A DNA stretch of 30,672 nt from positions 1 to 30,672 of the IMG/VR virus record IMGVR_UViG_3300005549_000023; one strand, written 5' to 3'. Within the stretch, counting starts at the first letter, position 1. Each line of letters begins with the position of its first letter. Position numbers and translations under genes: made by a program. The notes below the pieces were generated by a model. The model made no database searches. It was not told where the DNA came from and worked only from the letters and a program-made list of their open reading frames with translations. This DNA is from a virus. Shown here in pieces: positions 6,068 to 13,095 of this stretch.

Positions 6068-6460
6068 ATGCCTAGAAAGGACATAGCAAAAGATGGTGAG
6101 CGGACCCGGTTTAGTAGTGAGAATCAGCCTAAAAATCGAGGTGTCAAGGATGGACCGAATCGCGCAAGCGTTCTAAAGAAGTGGCTTTTTGCTGAGATGG
6201 AGATCACCAATCCCATCACTAACCAAAAGGAAAAGGGCAATGCTTACAACGAGGTGATACTCGCGCTAATAAGCAAGGCGCGGCAAGGTGACATTCAGGC
6301 AATCAAGGAAATTCAAGACACGCTGCACGGCAAGCTGACTGATAAGGTTCAGATAGATGTCAACCAACTTGACGCCGATATTGAGCGGGAACTGGCGCTC
6401 TTTGGAACCGGAAGCGAAGGAACTGCTTCTGGTGAAACTGAAAGCGAAACGGTTAACTAA
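6068..6460 (+). CDS. terS: putative terminase small subunit (DUF5681-like N-terminus)
   Basis: The protein has 130 residues. The N-terminal segment FSSENQPKNRGVKDGPNRAS resembles the DUF5681-type motif seen in phage proteins encoded next to large terminases. A central helical part (NEVILALISKARQGDIQAIKEI) could be the DNA-binding or oligomerising helices. The C-terminus is acidic, as is common for parts that contact the large subunit. Position directly before a clear terminase ATPase is the main argument: it would recognise the packaging site and hand the DNA to TerL. The ATG has no Shine-Dalgarno. It overlaps the next gene. Confidence 0.65.
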   Translation: MPRKDIAKDGERTRFSSENQPKNRGVKDGPNRASVLKKWLFAEMEITNPITNQKEKGNAYNEVILALISKARQGDIQAIKEIQDTLHGKLTDKVQIDVNQLDADIERELALFGTGSEGTASGETESETVN

Positions 6461-7760
6461 GACCAACCAAGTCTCCCTCCGCAAAGACGCCGAATTAAAA
6501 ATATACCTTTCCGATAAGTTTGGAATTCAGATCCCCGATGTCCAAGTCTGCCCTAACCACACAACACCATTTAGAGCGTTTGCTGATGCTTATTTCGCTC
6601 GCTATGGAGTAACGGTCTGGCAGGCATCTCGAGGCTTCGGCGGTAAATCCTTTCTGCTCGCACTTCTGGGTCACTGTGAAGCATCTGTTCTTTCTGCCGA
6701 TGTAACACTTCTAGGCGGTTCCGGGGAACAATCAACCCGCGTCTTGGAGTACCTACAGAAATTCGCCGGCGACGAGGAAAACACACAGAGAAGAACAGTT
6801 TATTCCAGTGGTGGCCGTGTCACCGCTCTAATGGCTTCGTCTAAGTCTGCTCGCGGTCCGCATCCGCAGAGAATGCGGCTAGACGAAGTAGATGAAATGG
6901 AATTAAAAGTGTTTGACGCCGCGATGGGACAGCCTATGGAGGGGCGCGGCATTGCGAAGCAGACGGTGATGTCCTCGACTCATCACTACGCGGATGGCAC
7001 ATTTACGGAGGTAAAACGCCGCGCTGCGGAGAATGGATGGCCGATTTATGAGTGGTGTTTTCGAGAGAGTTCAGCTCCTCCCGATGGCTGGTTATCACTG
7101 GCAGAGATAGAATCGAAGCGCGGCGAAGTGACCGCCTCAATGTGGGCGGCAGAGTATGAACTTCAAGAACCGTCACCCGAAGGACGAGCGATTCTTCCCG
7201 AAAAAGTCAGTCTCTGTTTCAGGAAGGAACTTGGCGAATTTCCTGGCGAAGCTGGTGCTGGTCGCGAGATTATTATCGAAGATCGCGTGAAGGGCGCAGT
7301 CTATGCTCACGGTTGCGACTGGGCCAAGGAGAAGGACTGGACGATCATCGACACCTGGCGTATCGACTGCCGGCCGATGAAGCGCGTTGCGTGGGTTCGA
7401 CTAGGCCGTATGGCGTGGCCGACGATGATCCGCCATTTCAATCAGCGCGTGCAGTGGTACAAAGGCAACGCCTGCCACGATAAAACCGGAATTGGTAACG
7501 TGTGTGACGATTACCTAACCGTCGAAGCGGAAGGTGTTCTCTTGGTGGGTCAAGAGCGAGCAGACGTGTTCACTAACTACATTGCAGCAATAGAGAATGC
7601 AGCGGTTGTAAGCCCGTACATCCGCTACTGTGAGGCCGAACACCGCTATTGTACGAACGATGATCTGCGCGGCTCTGGCCATCCTCCGGATTCAGTAGTT
7701 GCGGGCGCAATGACTTACCGAGCGGCAATGAAGAAACTTGGACGACTGCTTAGTTGGTGA
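6432..7760 (+). CDS. terL: terminase large subunit (packaging ATPase-nuclease)
   Basis: The product drives DNA into the procapsid and cuts it. From the GTG at 6432 it has 442 residues. The ATPase domain shows Walker A S66-RGFGGK-S73 and Walker B MRLDE with D151-E152. The nuclease domain shows three acidic residues in RNase H-like order: D296 (HGCDWAKEKDW), D350 (CHDKTGIGN) and D420 (PPDSVVAGAM). The GTG is chosen because GAAGGA lies about 10 bases upstream and the overlap with terS is only 29 bases. An ATG at 6357 in the same frame would add 25 residues and overlap terS by 104 bases. Length and motifs are complete, so packaging should be functional. Confidence 0.93.
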   Translation: MKLKAKRLTKTNQVSLRKDAELKIYLSDKFGIQIPDVQVCPNHTTPFRAFADAYFARYGVTVWQASRGFGGKSFLLALLGHCEASVLSADVTLLGGSGEQSTRVLEYLQKFAGDEENTQRRTVYSSGGRVTALMASSKSARGPHPQRMRLDEVDEMELKVFDAAMGQPMEGRGIAKQTVMSSTHHYADGTFTEVKRRAAENGWPIYEWCFRESSAPPDGWLSLAEIESKRGEVTASMWAAEYELQEPSPEGRAILPEKVSLCFRKELGEFPGEAGAGREIIIEDRVKGAVYAHGCDWAKEKDWTIIDTWRIDCRPMKRVAWVRLGRMAWPTMIRHFNQRVQWYKGNACHDKTGIGNVCDDYLTVEAEGVLLVGQERADVFTNYIAAIENAAVVSPYIRYCEAEHRYCTNDDLRGSGHPPDSVVAGAMTYRAAMKKLGRLLSW

Positions 7761-7782
7761 GTTATCGGCAAGCCCAAATGTA

Positions 7783-7811
7783 TTGCACTAGCACACACCG
7801 CGTGTTACACT
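7783..7811 (+). promoter_or_regulatory. promoter with overlapping palindromic operator
   Basis: TTGCAC at 7783-7788 and TACACT at 7806-7811 are 17 bases apart, and the ATG at 7818 begins six bases after the -10, so the mRNA would be leaderless. Two small palindromes flank or overlap the -10: ACAC-CGC-GTGT (7795-7805) and ACAC-T-GTGT (7807-7815). An outer pair CACACA/TGTGTG spans 7792-7816. This is the arrangement expected for autoregulation by the ribbon-helix-helix protein encoded next. Confidence 0.6.
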
Positions 7812-7817
7812 GTGTGT

Positions 7818-8183
7818 ATGGCTGAGACGCGCACGCGCACAATCCGCGTAGATGATGAAGTATGGGCGGCAATTCAGGCTTTGCCAGGGCGCACTCAGAA
7901 CGAAGCCATGCGGCAATTGCTGATTGAAGGTGGGTCAAGTATCGAGAACAAGATCGATGAACTGCGCGAACTAATCCTAACCTTGCCGAGTGGCGTTGTT
8001 AAGTCTCAGATTAGCGGGGAATTCAAAGCCGAAGACTCCCGCCCAAAGAACGCCTATTGTAAGCACTGCGGGAGCCGGTTTGCAGGGCATCGCTTCGCTA
8101 CTATTTGCTCAGACTGCAAGGCATCAGGCCACACGTTAACCCCTGCTGAATGTCCGGTATGTAACGAAGCGAGAGGACTGTGA
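7818..8183 (+). CDS. ribbon-helix-helix protein with C-terminal zinc ribbon
   Basis: The protein has 121 residues from the ATG at 7818 (GTG at 7812 is an alternative). Residues about 4-40 fit a ribbon-helix-helix DNA-binding domain: strand TRTIRVDDEVW, then helices ending NEAMRQLLIEGG. A helical linker (about 42-70) follows. The C-terminal 50 residues hold CKHC, CSDC and CPVC pairs plus His, a double zinc-ribbon or knuckle. Ribbon-helix-helix proteins bind short palindromes as dimers, and tandem palindromes cover this gene's promoter, so autorepression is likely. A regulator between terminase and portal is not the usual place. The stop overlaps the next GTG start. Confidence 0.75.
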   Translation: MAETRTRTIRVDDEVWAAIQALPGRTQNEAMRQLLIEGGSSIENKIDELRELILTLPSGVVKSQISGEFKAEDSRPKNAYCKHCGSRFAGHRFATICSDCKASGHTLTPAECPVCNEARGL

Positions 8184-8374
8184 GGCTGATATTAGCTTTC
8201 GGAACGATCTTTTGCTCTGTGATGGCGTCCGCGTCACTTATAGCTATTACTCTCGCTACGTATGGGCTGAATCAGAACATCAACAAGTGGTTCGCCGCCG
8301 TTAGACTCTTAGTACACTCGGCAGTGGCGGTGCTTTGCCTTTGGATACTAACAAGACAGTCAAAGAACAACTAA
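8180..8374 (+). CDS. small two-helix membrane protein
   Basis: This 64-residue protein starts at a GTG overlapping the previous stop (GTGA). Two hydrophobic helices are visible: about residues 3-29 (ILAFGTIFCSVMASASLIAI) and about 40-58 (AVRLLVHSAVAVLCLWIL). The end is short and basic. I do not recognise a family; holin-like size and topology are noted but the location in the head operon does not favour that. Confidence 0.6.
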   Translation: MRLILAFGTIFCSVMASASLIAITLATYGLNQNINKWFAAVRLLVHSAVAVLCLWILTRQSKNN

Positions 8375-8439
8375 TGGACGGATTCTTCTTTCAGTGGTCA
8401 GAACCGAAAACGCTATGTGGTAAGATGCGCCTGTTATGA
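8374..8439 (+). CDS. possible 21-residue ORF coupling into portal
   Basis: An ATG sharing its A with the previous TAA opens 21 codons (starts MDGFFFQWSEPKTLCGKM) and ends in a TGA that overlaps the portal ATG. The two exact overlaps suggest translational coupling, bridging 61 bases that would otherwise be non-coding. The peptide has no known motif. The alternative is that the portal start at 8436 uses the TAAGAT -10-like element at 8421-8426. Confidence 0.3.
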   Translation: MDGFFFQWSEPKTLCGKMRLL

Positions 8440-9881
8440 CCCCTGAATCGTCCACTGATAGCCACCCTTACAACAACGGTGATCAACCCCAGCCCGTCTA
8501 CACTCCGAATACCTCCATCTCTACCGCCGACATTAACTGGGCACTAAAGGAGTTCGCTGCGCGTCGGGAAGACTATGTACTCGCTCGCGATTACTACAAA
8601 GGCAAACATCGATTAGCCTTTGCAAGTGAGAAACTTAGTTCAGCCTTCGGACGACTATTCAAAGCATTTGCTGACAACTTGATGCCGACTGTTGCGGAGA
8701 CGGTGAAGGACAGGTTAAAGCTCGACGGATTCACCGTACCGAGTGCGCAACCAGCCGCAGACGAACTCTGGCGTCGTAATCGGCTCAAAGTCCGCGCTAA
8801 CCAAGTCCATCTTGATGCGCTTATCGAAGGTGATGCTTATCTCATTGTCTGGCCGGATGTTGAGGGAGTCCCGGTCTTTCACCCGAATCGAGCTACCGCA
8901 ATAGTAATCGACTACGATGATGAGCAGCCGGGTTACATTGTCAAAGCGGCAAAGGGCTGGAAGGACAACGATGATCGCTACCGTCTGACGCTCTACTATC
9001 GTGACCGGATTGAGAAGTACGTCACTCGTAGCAAGATCCACGACACGATGCCAGACAGGGCAGGGGCATTCGAGCGGCTGAATGTTGCCGGTGAACTCTG
9101 GCCGCTGGATAATCCTTATGACAAGGTTCCAGTATTTCATTTTAACAATCGTGGCTCAGTTGGCGGTCTTGGTATTAGTGAGTTGACCGAAGCCATGCCG
9201 GTGCAGGATGCGCTTAACAAGTCGATTGCAGACATGTTGGTGGCAAGCGAGTTCTATGGCGTGCCGCAGCGTTGGGCTACGGGATTGGAAGAGATGACAG
9301 TTGCCGAAGCACGCAAGCGATATGCACTCGTAGGGGGTGGTGTGTGGGGCTCGCCCAGTAACGAAGTGAAGTTTGGAGAATTCGCCGCTGGGGACATCAG
9401 TAAGTACATTGAGATTAGCGAAACTTTCCGCAAAGAGATCGCCCGAGTCTCCCGGACGCCGCTGCATTTCTTCTCTATCGAAGGAACGTGGCCGTCAGGC
9501 GAGTCGCAAAAAACTTCCGAAGCGCCATTAATGGCAAAAGTAAACGACAAGACTGAATCTTGGGGCATGGTCTGGTCTGATGCGATGAGGTTCGCACTAC
9601 AAATCAGTGACGCAGGCGACACTGAGCCTGAGCCAAAATGGCTGAACACTGAGACACGCGATGCTAATGCTGAGGTTGAACGTGTTGCTACGAAGCATCG
9701 TGACTTAAAGATCCCACTAGAGGAGTGCTGGCGAGAATTAGGATACGATGAGGAGAAAATTGCGAAGATGATGAAGTTGATGGAAAAGGAGCAGGAAGCG
9801 GCAATTGAGCAACAGCGCGAGCAGTTCGCTTTACGCTCAGCAGCCAAGAAGGTGAATGGAGATAGCGAGGTCTTACAATGA
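8436..9881 (+). CDS. portal protein (SPP1 gp6-like)
   Basis: The product forms the dodecameric ring at one capsid vertex through which DNA passes. The protein has 481 residues, usual for portals. It fits the SPP1 gp6-like family: an N-terminal helical part (YKGKHRLAFASEKL), the wing region with DALIEGDAYLIVWPD and PVFHFNNRGSVGGLGISELT, a central PVQDALNKSIADMLVASEF segment typical of the stem, and a charged C-terminal clip/crown region (EEKIAKMMKLMEKEQEAAIE). Position after the large terminase supports it. There is no Shine-Dalgarno; initiation is either by coupling with the small upstream frame or from a near-leaderless transcript. Its stop overlaps the next ATG. Confidence 0.92.
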   Translation: MTPESSTDSHPYNNGDQPQPVYTPNTSISTADINWALKEFAARREDYVLARDYYKGKHRLAFASEKLSSAFGRLFKAFADNLMPTVAETVKDRLKLDGFTVPSAQPAADELWRRNRLKVRANQVHLDALIEGDAYLIVWPDVEGVPVFHPNRATAIVIDYDDEQPGYIVKAAKGWKDNDDRYRLTLYYRDRIEKYVTRSKIHDTMPDRAGAFERLNVAGELWPLDNPYDKVPVFHFNNRGSVGGLGISELTEAMPVQDALNKSIADMLVASEFYGVPQRWATGLEEMTVAEARKRYALVGGGVWGSPSNEVKFGEFAAGDISKYIEISETFRKEIARVSRTPLHFFSIEGTWPSGESQKTSEAPLMAKVNDKTESWGMVWSDAMRFALQISDAGDTEPEPKWLNTETRDANAEVERVATKHRDLKIPLEECWRELGYDEEKIAKMMKLMEKEQEAAIEQQREQFALRSAAKKVNGDSEVLQ

Positions 9882-10132
9882 CGTACCTATTCATCGGCGG
9901 GCATGCGGACGGCAAGTGGATTGCCGTACCGGACAACAACAGCGAGATCCGCATTCCGTATCAGACTGGCGGCGGCGGTTATGATAATGACACCTACCAT
10001 CCGCGACGATTAGCGGGAGGTGACGGCGGGCTGTTTACCCTGTATGTCCTAGAGGGAATCTCTGGCACAGATGCGATGAGTTGGTTAATTCATGGTTATC
10101 GCCGTGGCCCGCAGAAAGCGATAAACGCATGA
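9878..10132 (+). CDS. small hypothetical protein, Gly-rich
   Basis: This 84-residue protein starts at an ATG overlapping the portal stop. It begins MTYLFIGGHADGKWIAVPD, a short beta-rich pattern resembling many small phage proteins of unknown role, and is rich in Gly and Tyr in the middle (QTGGGGYDNDTYHPRR). No membrane helix or metal site is visible. Overlaps at both ends place it in the portal operon. Confidence 0.65.
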   Translation: MTYLFIGGHADGKWIAVPDNNSEIRIPYQTGGGGYDNDTYHPRRLAGGDGGLFTLYVLEGISGTDAMSWLIHGYRRGPQKAINA

Positions 10133-10317
10133 ACAGCAACCTCCGCTATCGCGTCGTCGCGGTCGGCGACAAGTACCACTGGCTGGATCGAAAGACGAAT
10201 CAAGCGCTTAACTATAAGAACGGCGATGAAGCGCAGTTCGACGATCTTGATGCGGCGATCGCGGCATTCATCGATGGGAAGTTGACGGTGGAGAAGAATG
10301 AGGAACTAACGCAATGA
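10129..10317 (+). CDS. small hypothetical protein
   Basis: This 62-residue soluble protein starts MNSNLRYRVVAVGDKYHWLD and ends acidic. The ATG at 10129 overlaps the previous TGA (ATGA), which decides this start over an in-frame upstream ATG at 10081. I recognise no family. Its stop overlaps the next ATG. Confidence 0.6.
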   Translation: MNSNLRYRVVAVGDKYHWLDRKTNQALNYKNGDEAQFDDLDAAIAAFIDGKLTVEKNEELTQ

Positions 10318-10463
10318 TTACCACAGTGCTCTCAGTAGCGGCTTTAGTCTGCTTTATCGTAGCTCTCATTGACCGTCCTCCTATGACTGCGACCCGTTGT
10401 GTGGCGCTTGGGTTGGCGTTGCTGACATTGGCGCAGTTATTGGGAGGAGTGGCGCAAAGATGA
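10314..10463 (+). CDS. 49-residue two-helix membrane protein
   Basis: The gene overlaps its neighbours by four bases at both ends and has GAGGA nine bases before its ATG. Two hydrophobic helices are predicted: residues about 2-19 (ITTVLSVAALVCFIVALI) and about 31-46 (VALGLALLTLAQLLGG), joined by a short DRPP turn. Function unknown. It is the membrane member of a run of tiny genes after the portal. Confidence 0.6.
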   Translation: MITTVLSVAALVCFIVALIDRPPMTATRCVALGLALLTLAQLLGGVAQR

Positions 10464-10714
10464 ACAGGCGTAGTTTGCTAAAACTTTTGCCAGTTGCCGC
10501 TATCGGTGGTCTATGCGCCAAGCAGCCTAAGATGGAAACGGCAACAGTGATCGAATCATCGCGTGGGACACGAATGCTGATTCACCGTGAGTCGTGGGGC
10601 AGTGAGAGAGCAATGGATAAGCGAATAGTTGCCGCCGAAGTGGATATTACTCTGGACGACATTGGTACTCGTGATCAGTGGCAGGCAGCGCTGTATGGGA
10701 AAGGCGGGCAATGA
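10460..10714 (+). CDS. small protein with Tat/lipoprotein-like N-terminus
   Basis: The protein has 84 residues from the ATG overlapping the previous stop. It opens MNRRSLLKLLPVAAIGGLCA: a twin-arginine followed by a hydrophobic stretch and a Cys in a plausible lipobox (GGLC). If real, the mature protein would be a roughly 65-residue lipoprotein outside the inner membrane. The remainder (IESSRGTRMLIHRESWGSER) has no recognised motif. Secreted proteins are unusual inside a head gene operon. A similar start occurs in the gene at 16381. The in-frame GTG at 10397 is rejected because ATGA coupling and this signal both point to 10460. Confidence 0.6.
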   Translation: MNRRSLLKLLPVAAIGGLCAKQPKMETATVIESSRGTRMLIHRESWGSERAMDKRIVAAEVDITLDDIGTRDQWQAALYGKGGQ

Positions 10715-10989
10715 ACTACGGCGACGCAATTGCGTGGTGTGTGAAAAACTCCGCCGTCTTCCGCTTCGTCGAGCGGACTGAACGGCAAGACTTCGTAGCA
10801 CTCAATGAACGGATTCCCGGCACGCTCTCGCTGGAGTTAGCCCACACCGTCGACGGTCAAACTTACGTGGTCCACGTGCCGCTTGATTCTACTACTGAAC
10901 CATCGAAGGCGATTGCGAGAGCGTTGATTGCCGGAGTACAGCACTTTGCGGAGCGAAGAAGTGCTATGATTACCAGAGCGTTGAATTAG
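10711..10989 (+). CDS. small hypothetical protein
   Basis: This 92-residue protein starts at the ATG overlapping the upstream TGA. Sequence such as AIARALIAGVQHFAERRSAM at the C-terminus suggests a helix; the middle (GTLSLELAHTVDGQTYVVHV) suggests a beta hairpin. No signal, membrane helix or metal ligand is visible, and I recognise no family. Confidence 0.6.
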   Translation: MNYGDAIAWCVKNSAVFRFVERTERQDFVALNERIPGTLSLELAHTVDGQTYVVHVPLDSTTEPSKAIARALIAGVQHFAERRSAMITRALN

Positions 10990-11012
10990 TCAGATAATGC
11001 AGGAGAACGCAA

Positions 11013-11330
11013 ATGAAGATGTTTATCCAAAAAATAGCTGATTCTTTAGGCGGGACCATTAAGAGCGGAAGCATTCTCCCGGACGGTTCAGGCTTTGCTG
11101 TAATAAGCATTCCCCGACGCCCGTTGTTCCACCGGCTGAAACATAAACTGTTTGATTGCCCAACATTTTACCGATTTAGGCACACATTCATTTGTCCTTT
11201 GTGCGGCGCGGGATTTCGCTGCTATTGGGATGGACACGATTCTGATTGCGGAGCCGGGATCAATCTCTGTTCCGTCTGTGCTAACCGCCACGCTGGTCAT
11301 ACTAACGGTCAGTGTAGGACCCAGAGGTAA
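11013..11330 (+). CDS. Cys-rich zinc-ribbon-like protein
   Basis: This 105-residue protein has AGGAG eight bases before its ATG. The N-terminal half (SLGGTIKSGSILPDGSGFAV) looks like a small beta fold. The C-terminal half contains CPLCGAGFRCYWDGHDSDC and CSVC-x2-RH, a pattern able to hold two metal ions. The next gene begins immediately after its stop. Function unknown; nucleic acid or protein binding is the usual role of such modules. Confidence 0.65.
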   Translation: MKMFIQKIADSLGGTIKSGSILPDGSGFAVISIPRRPLFHRLKHKLFDCPTFYRFRHTFICPLCGAGFRCYWDGHDSDCGAGINLCSVCANRHAGHTNGQCRTQR

Positions 11331-11549
11331 ATGAAAGAACTCAACCGCTGCGACTTTGACGAACCGTTGCGACTCTCGGATGCATTGCTGATCAAACGTC
11401 CCTGTCGCTGCGAACGCTGCTACTGTACTGATGAGCGACTACTGAATTCCCCTCTCTGTAATTATTGTTTTCTAATGAACCACGACTACCCGCAGGATTT
11501 ACCTGCTGGTCCACCGACTCCGCGAGAACTGTACCTATGCGCGAATTGA
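11331..11549 (+). CDS. Cys-rich small protein, first of a pair sharing an N-terminus
   Basis: This 72-residue protein starts directly after the previous stop. It begins MKELNRCDFDEPLRLSDALL and then has CRCERCYC and CNYC pairs, a likely zinc site. The first nine residues match the next gene (MRELNRYDF), suggesting a duplicated leader segment attached to different bodies. Its stop lies 13 bases inside the next gene. Confidence 0.6.
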   Translation: MKELNRCDFDEPLRLSDALLIKRPCRCERCYCTDERLLNSPLCNYCFLMNHDYPQDLPAGPPTPRELYLCAN

Positions 11550-12127
11550 ATCGCTACGATTTCAGCAACGACCGCTCGTTCATCACGTACCTGCTTTCAG
11601 AAGCGGACACGAGACGGATGCGAATACCAGACCGCGATGTGATTGGCTTGCGTCGTCGTGTGATTAGTCCAACTGACAGCGAGCAACCTGAAGGACCGAT
11701 GTATGTCATGCGTCCCGACGAAGCCCTTATCCTTGCTCGCCTGCTCATCGATGCGGTCTGGCAGGTGACGGAGGGATATACGATAGGTGAGCCAAAGCTC
11801 GACACGGAAGCTAAGCCGCCCACCTACTCGGTCTTCAAGAAGCATGGCCGGAACCTGGGCTGCCGGCATCACTGGATGCGACGCGATGACAACTCAATGC
11901 TCTGCCCAAAGTGCGACACTGTTTCGCTACCACCGCCGAGTATGAACAACGGAGCCACGACTTACGCGGAAGGAGAGTTGAACATCGGTGGCATTCCAAT
12001 TGTCTCTGATTCAACGGTTCCGAAAGATGAGATTCACTTGCGGCAGAACGGAAAGACAGAAGCGGTACTCAAGGTGTCCGACAATGGAGTATGCCGCGAA
12101 GTCTGGCGCAGTTCAAACACCCGATGA
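11537..12127 (+). CDS. hypothetical protein with zinc-site, second of the pair
   Basis: The protein has 196 residues. It starts MRELNRYDFSNDRSFITYLL, paralogous at its N-terminus to the upstream gene; this decides the ATG at 11537 over the in-frame upstream ATG at 11465. A helical segment (MRPDEALILARLLIDAVWQV) follows. Near residues 110-130 is CRHHWMRRDDNSMLCPKC, a Cys/His metal site. The C-terminal part (KTEAVLKVSDNGVCREVWRS) is beta-like. Role unknown. Its stop overlaps the next ATG. Confidence 0.65.
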   Translation: MRELNRYDFSNDRSFITYLLSEADTRRMRIPDRDVIGLRRRVISPTDSEQPEGPMYVMRPDEALILARLLIDAVWQVTEGYTIGEPKLDTEAKPPTYSVFKKHGRNLGCRHHWMRRDDNSMLCPKCDTVSLPPPSMNNGATTYAEGELNIGGIPIVSDSTVPKDEIHLRQNGKTEAVLKVSDNGVCREVWRSSNTR

Positions 12128-12345
12128 CTACCCCTATCCTTTGCGATGATCAGCACTGCTCACTCCCAGTTGCTCGTGTCGTCAATGACGTGCTTGTAAT
12201 CGAATCCCGTCATCACGGTAAGGTCCACCGCAATACGATTTCCTTACAGCGTCTATTAAACTTGTTGACACTTCCGCAATCTTCGGCAATACTTCGCAAC
12301 GATGGCGTGCTGGAACAGGACAGAGTAAGACCGACGCCGCCCTGA
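12124..12345 (+). CDS. small conserved-type phage protein
   Basis: This 73-residue protein begins at an ATG overlapping the upstream stop. MTTPILCDDQHCSLPVARVV followed by LVIESRHHGKVHRN resembles a class of short phage proteins with a C-x4-C pair and an exposed strand containing RHHG. That resemblance is from memory and no function is known. It is the last gene before the intrinsic terminator at 12373. Confidence 0.6.
   Translation: MTTPILCDDQHCSLPVARVVNDVLVIESRHHGKVHRNTISLQRLLNLLTLPQSSAILRNDGVLEQDRVRPTPP
12265..12293 (+). promoter_or_regulatory. promoter inside the 12124 gene
   Basis: A perfect TTGACA at 12265-12270 is followed after 17 bases by AATACT at 12288-12293. Transcription would start about 12300 and reach the terminator at 12373-12422, giving either an RNA of about 120 bases or, by readthrough, the scaffold-capsid mRNA. 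Confidence 0.45.
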
Positions 12346-12372
12346 GTTGACATTCTTCAAGTGCTTCTTGGT

Positions 12373-12422
12373 AAGCCCGCGCTGAGTGAGTCACATGTAC
12401 TCCACTTGACGCGGGCTTTTTT
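12373..12422 (+). terminator. intrinsic (rho-independent) terminator
   Basis: AAGCCCGCG at 12373-12381 pairs perfectly with CGCGGGCTT at 12410-12418. The upper stem can extend through AGTGAGT against ACTCCACT with one bulge, and the hairpin runs into TTTTTTC. It separates the portal-side operon from the scaffold and capsid genes. Confidence 0.85.
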
Positions 12423-12448
12423 CTATTTTTGACAACTGAGGTTAGTGA

Positions 12449-13054
12449 ATGGCAGACGACACACCTCCACAGTCGCCACCACCTGACGGTCAGGGCAAAC
12501 AACCGGAAGGCGACAAACCAGAGGGCAAAGGGGATCAGGCTCCTCCAAAAGTTCCTGAGTCGAAACAAGCGCCACAACCGAAAGTTGACGATGAACCTGA
12601 CGACGACAAACAGTTCTCGCAGGAACAAGTCAACAAGATTGTGCAGAAGCGCATTGACAAGGCGGTTCGACGTGAGCTGATCAAGCGCGGCATCGACCCT
12701 GACGATAAGGACACAGGGAAAGACGCCAAGCCAACCGTTGAAACCGTCACTAAGGAACGCGACGACCTGGCGCAGCGACTACGCACGCTCGAAGCTCGTG
12801 ACCAACTTGAGACGTTCATTGCCGACAAACGGAACAATTTACAGGTGCGAAACATCCGGGGATTGTTCAAGTACATCAAAGACGACCTCGAATTTGACGA
12901 TGAGGGCAATGTAACGAACTTCAAGGATGTGCTCACGCAGGCCAAGAGTGAAGCAGGCGAGTTTTTCGGTGCGAATCATGGTTCAGCAGATGGAGGCCGG
13001 GGCAACAACCAGCCCGCCAACGTCGACATGAACACGATTATTCGCGGACGCTGA
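12449..13054 (+). CDS. capsid scaffolding protein
   Basis: This 201-residue, highly charged protein lies immediately before the capsid gene, where scaffolds normally sit. Residues 1-50 are Pro/Asp/Lys-rich and disordered. FSQEQVNKIVQKRIDKAVRR near 55-75 is the motif typical of phage scaffold or GP20-type minor structural proteins, followed by helical sequence (ERDDLAQRLRTLEARDQLET) likely to form a coiled coil. The C-terminus is Gly/Asn-rich then basic (IIRGR), where scaffolds often touch capsid subunits. It should direct procapsid assembly and leave before or during packaging. GAGG lies eight bases before the ATG. No protease gene is evident nearby. Confidence 0.8.
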   Translation: MADDTPPQSPPPDGQGKQPEGDKPEGKGDQAPPKVPESKQAPQPKVDDEPDDDKQFSQEQVNKIVQKRIDKAVRRELIKRGIDPDDKDTGKDAKPTVETVTKERDDLAQRLRTLEARDQLETFIADKRNNLQVRNIRGLFKYIKDDLEFDDEGNVTNFKDVLTQAKSEAGEFFGANHGSADGGRGNNQPANVDMNTIIRGR

Positions 13055-13095
13055 CAGTCGAGTCGCTAGTCGAATCCCAAGTGGAGGAGCATTAG

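Noticed and set aside
12429-12434. Perfect TTGACA after the terminator
   Set aside because: No -10 hexamer at 15-19 bases downstream; the spacing would place it inside the scaffold start.
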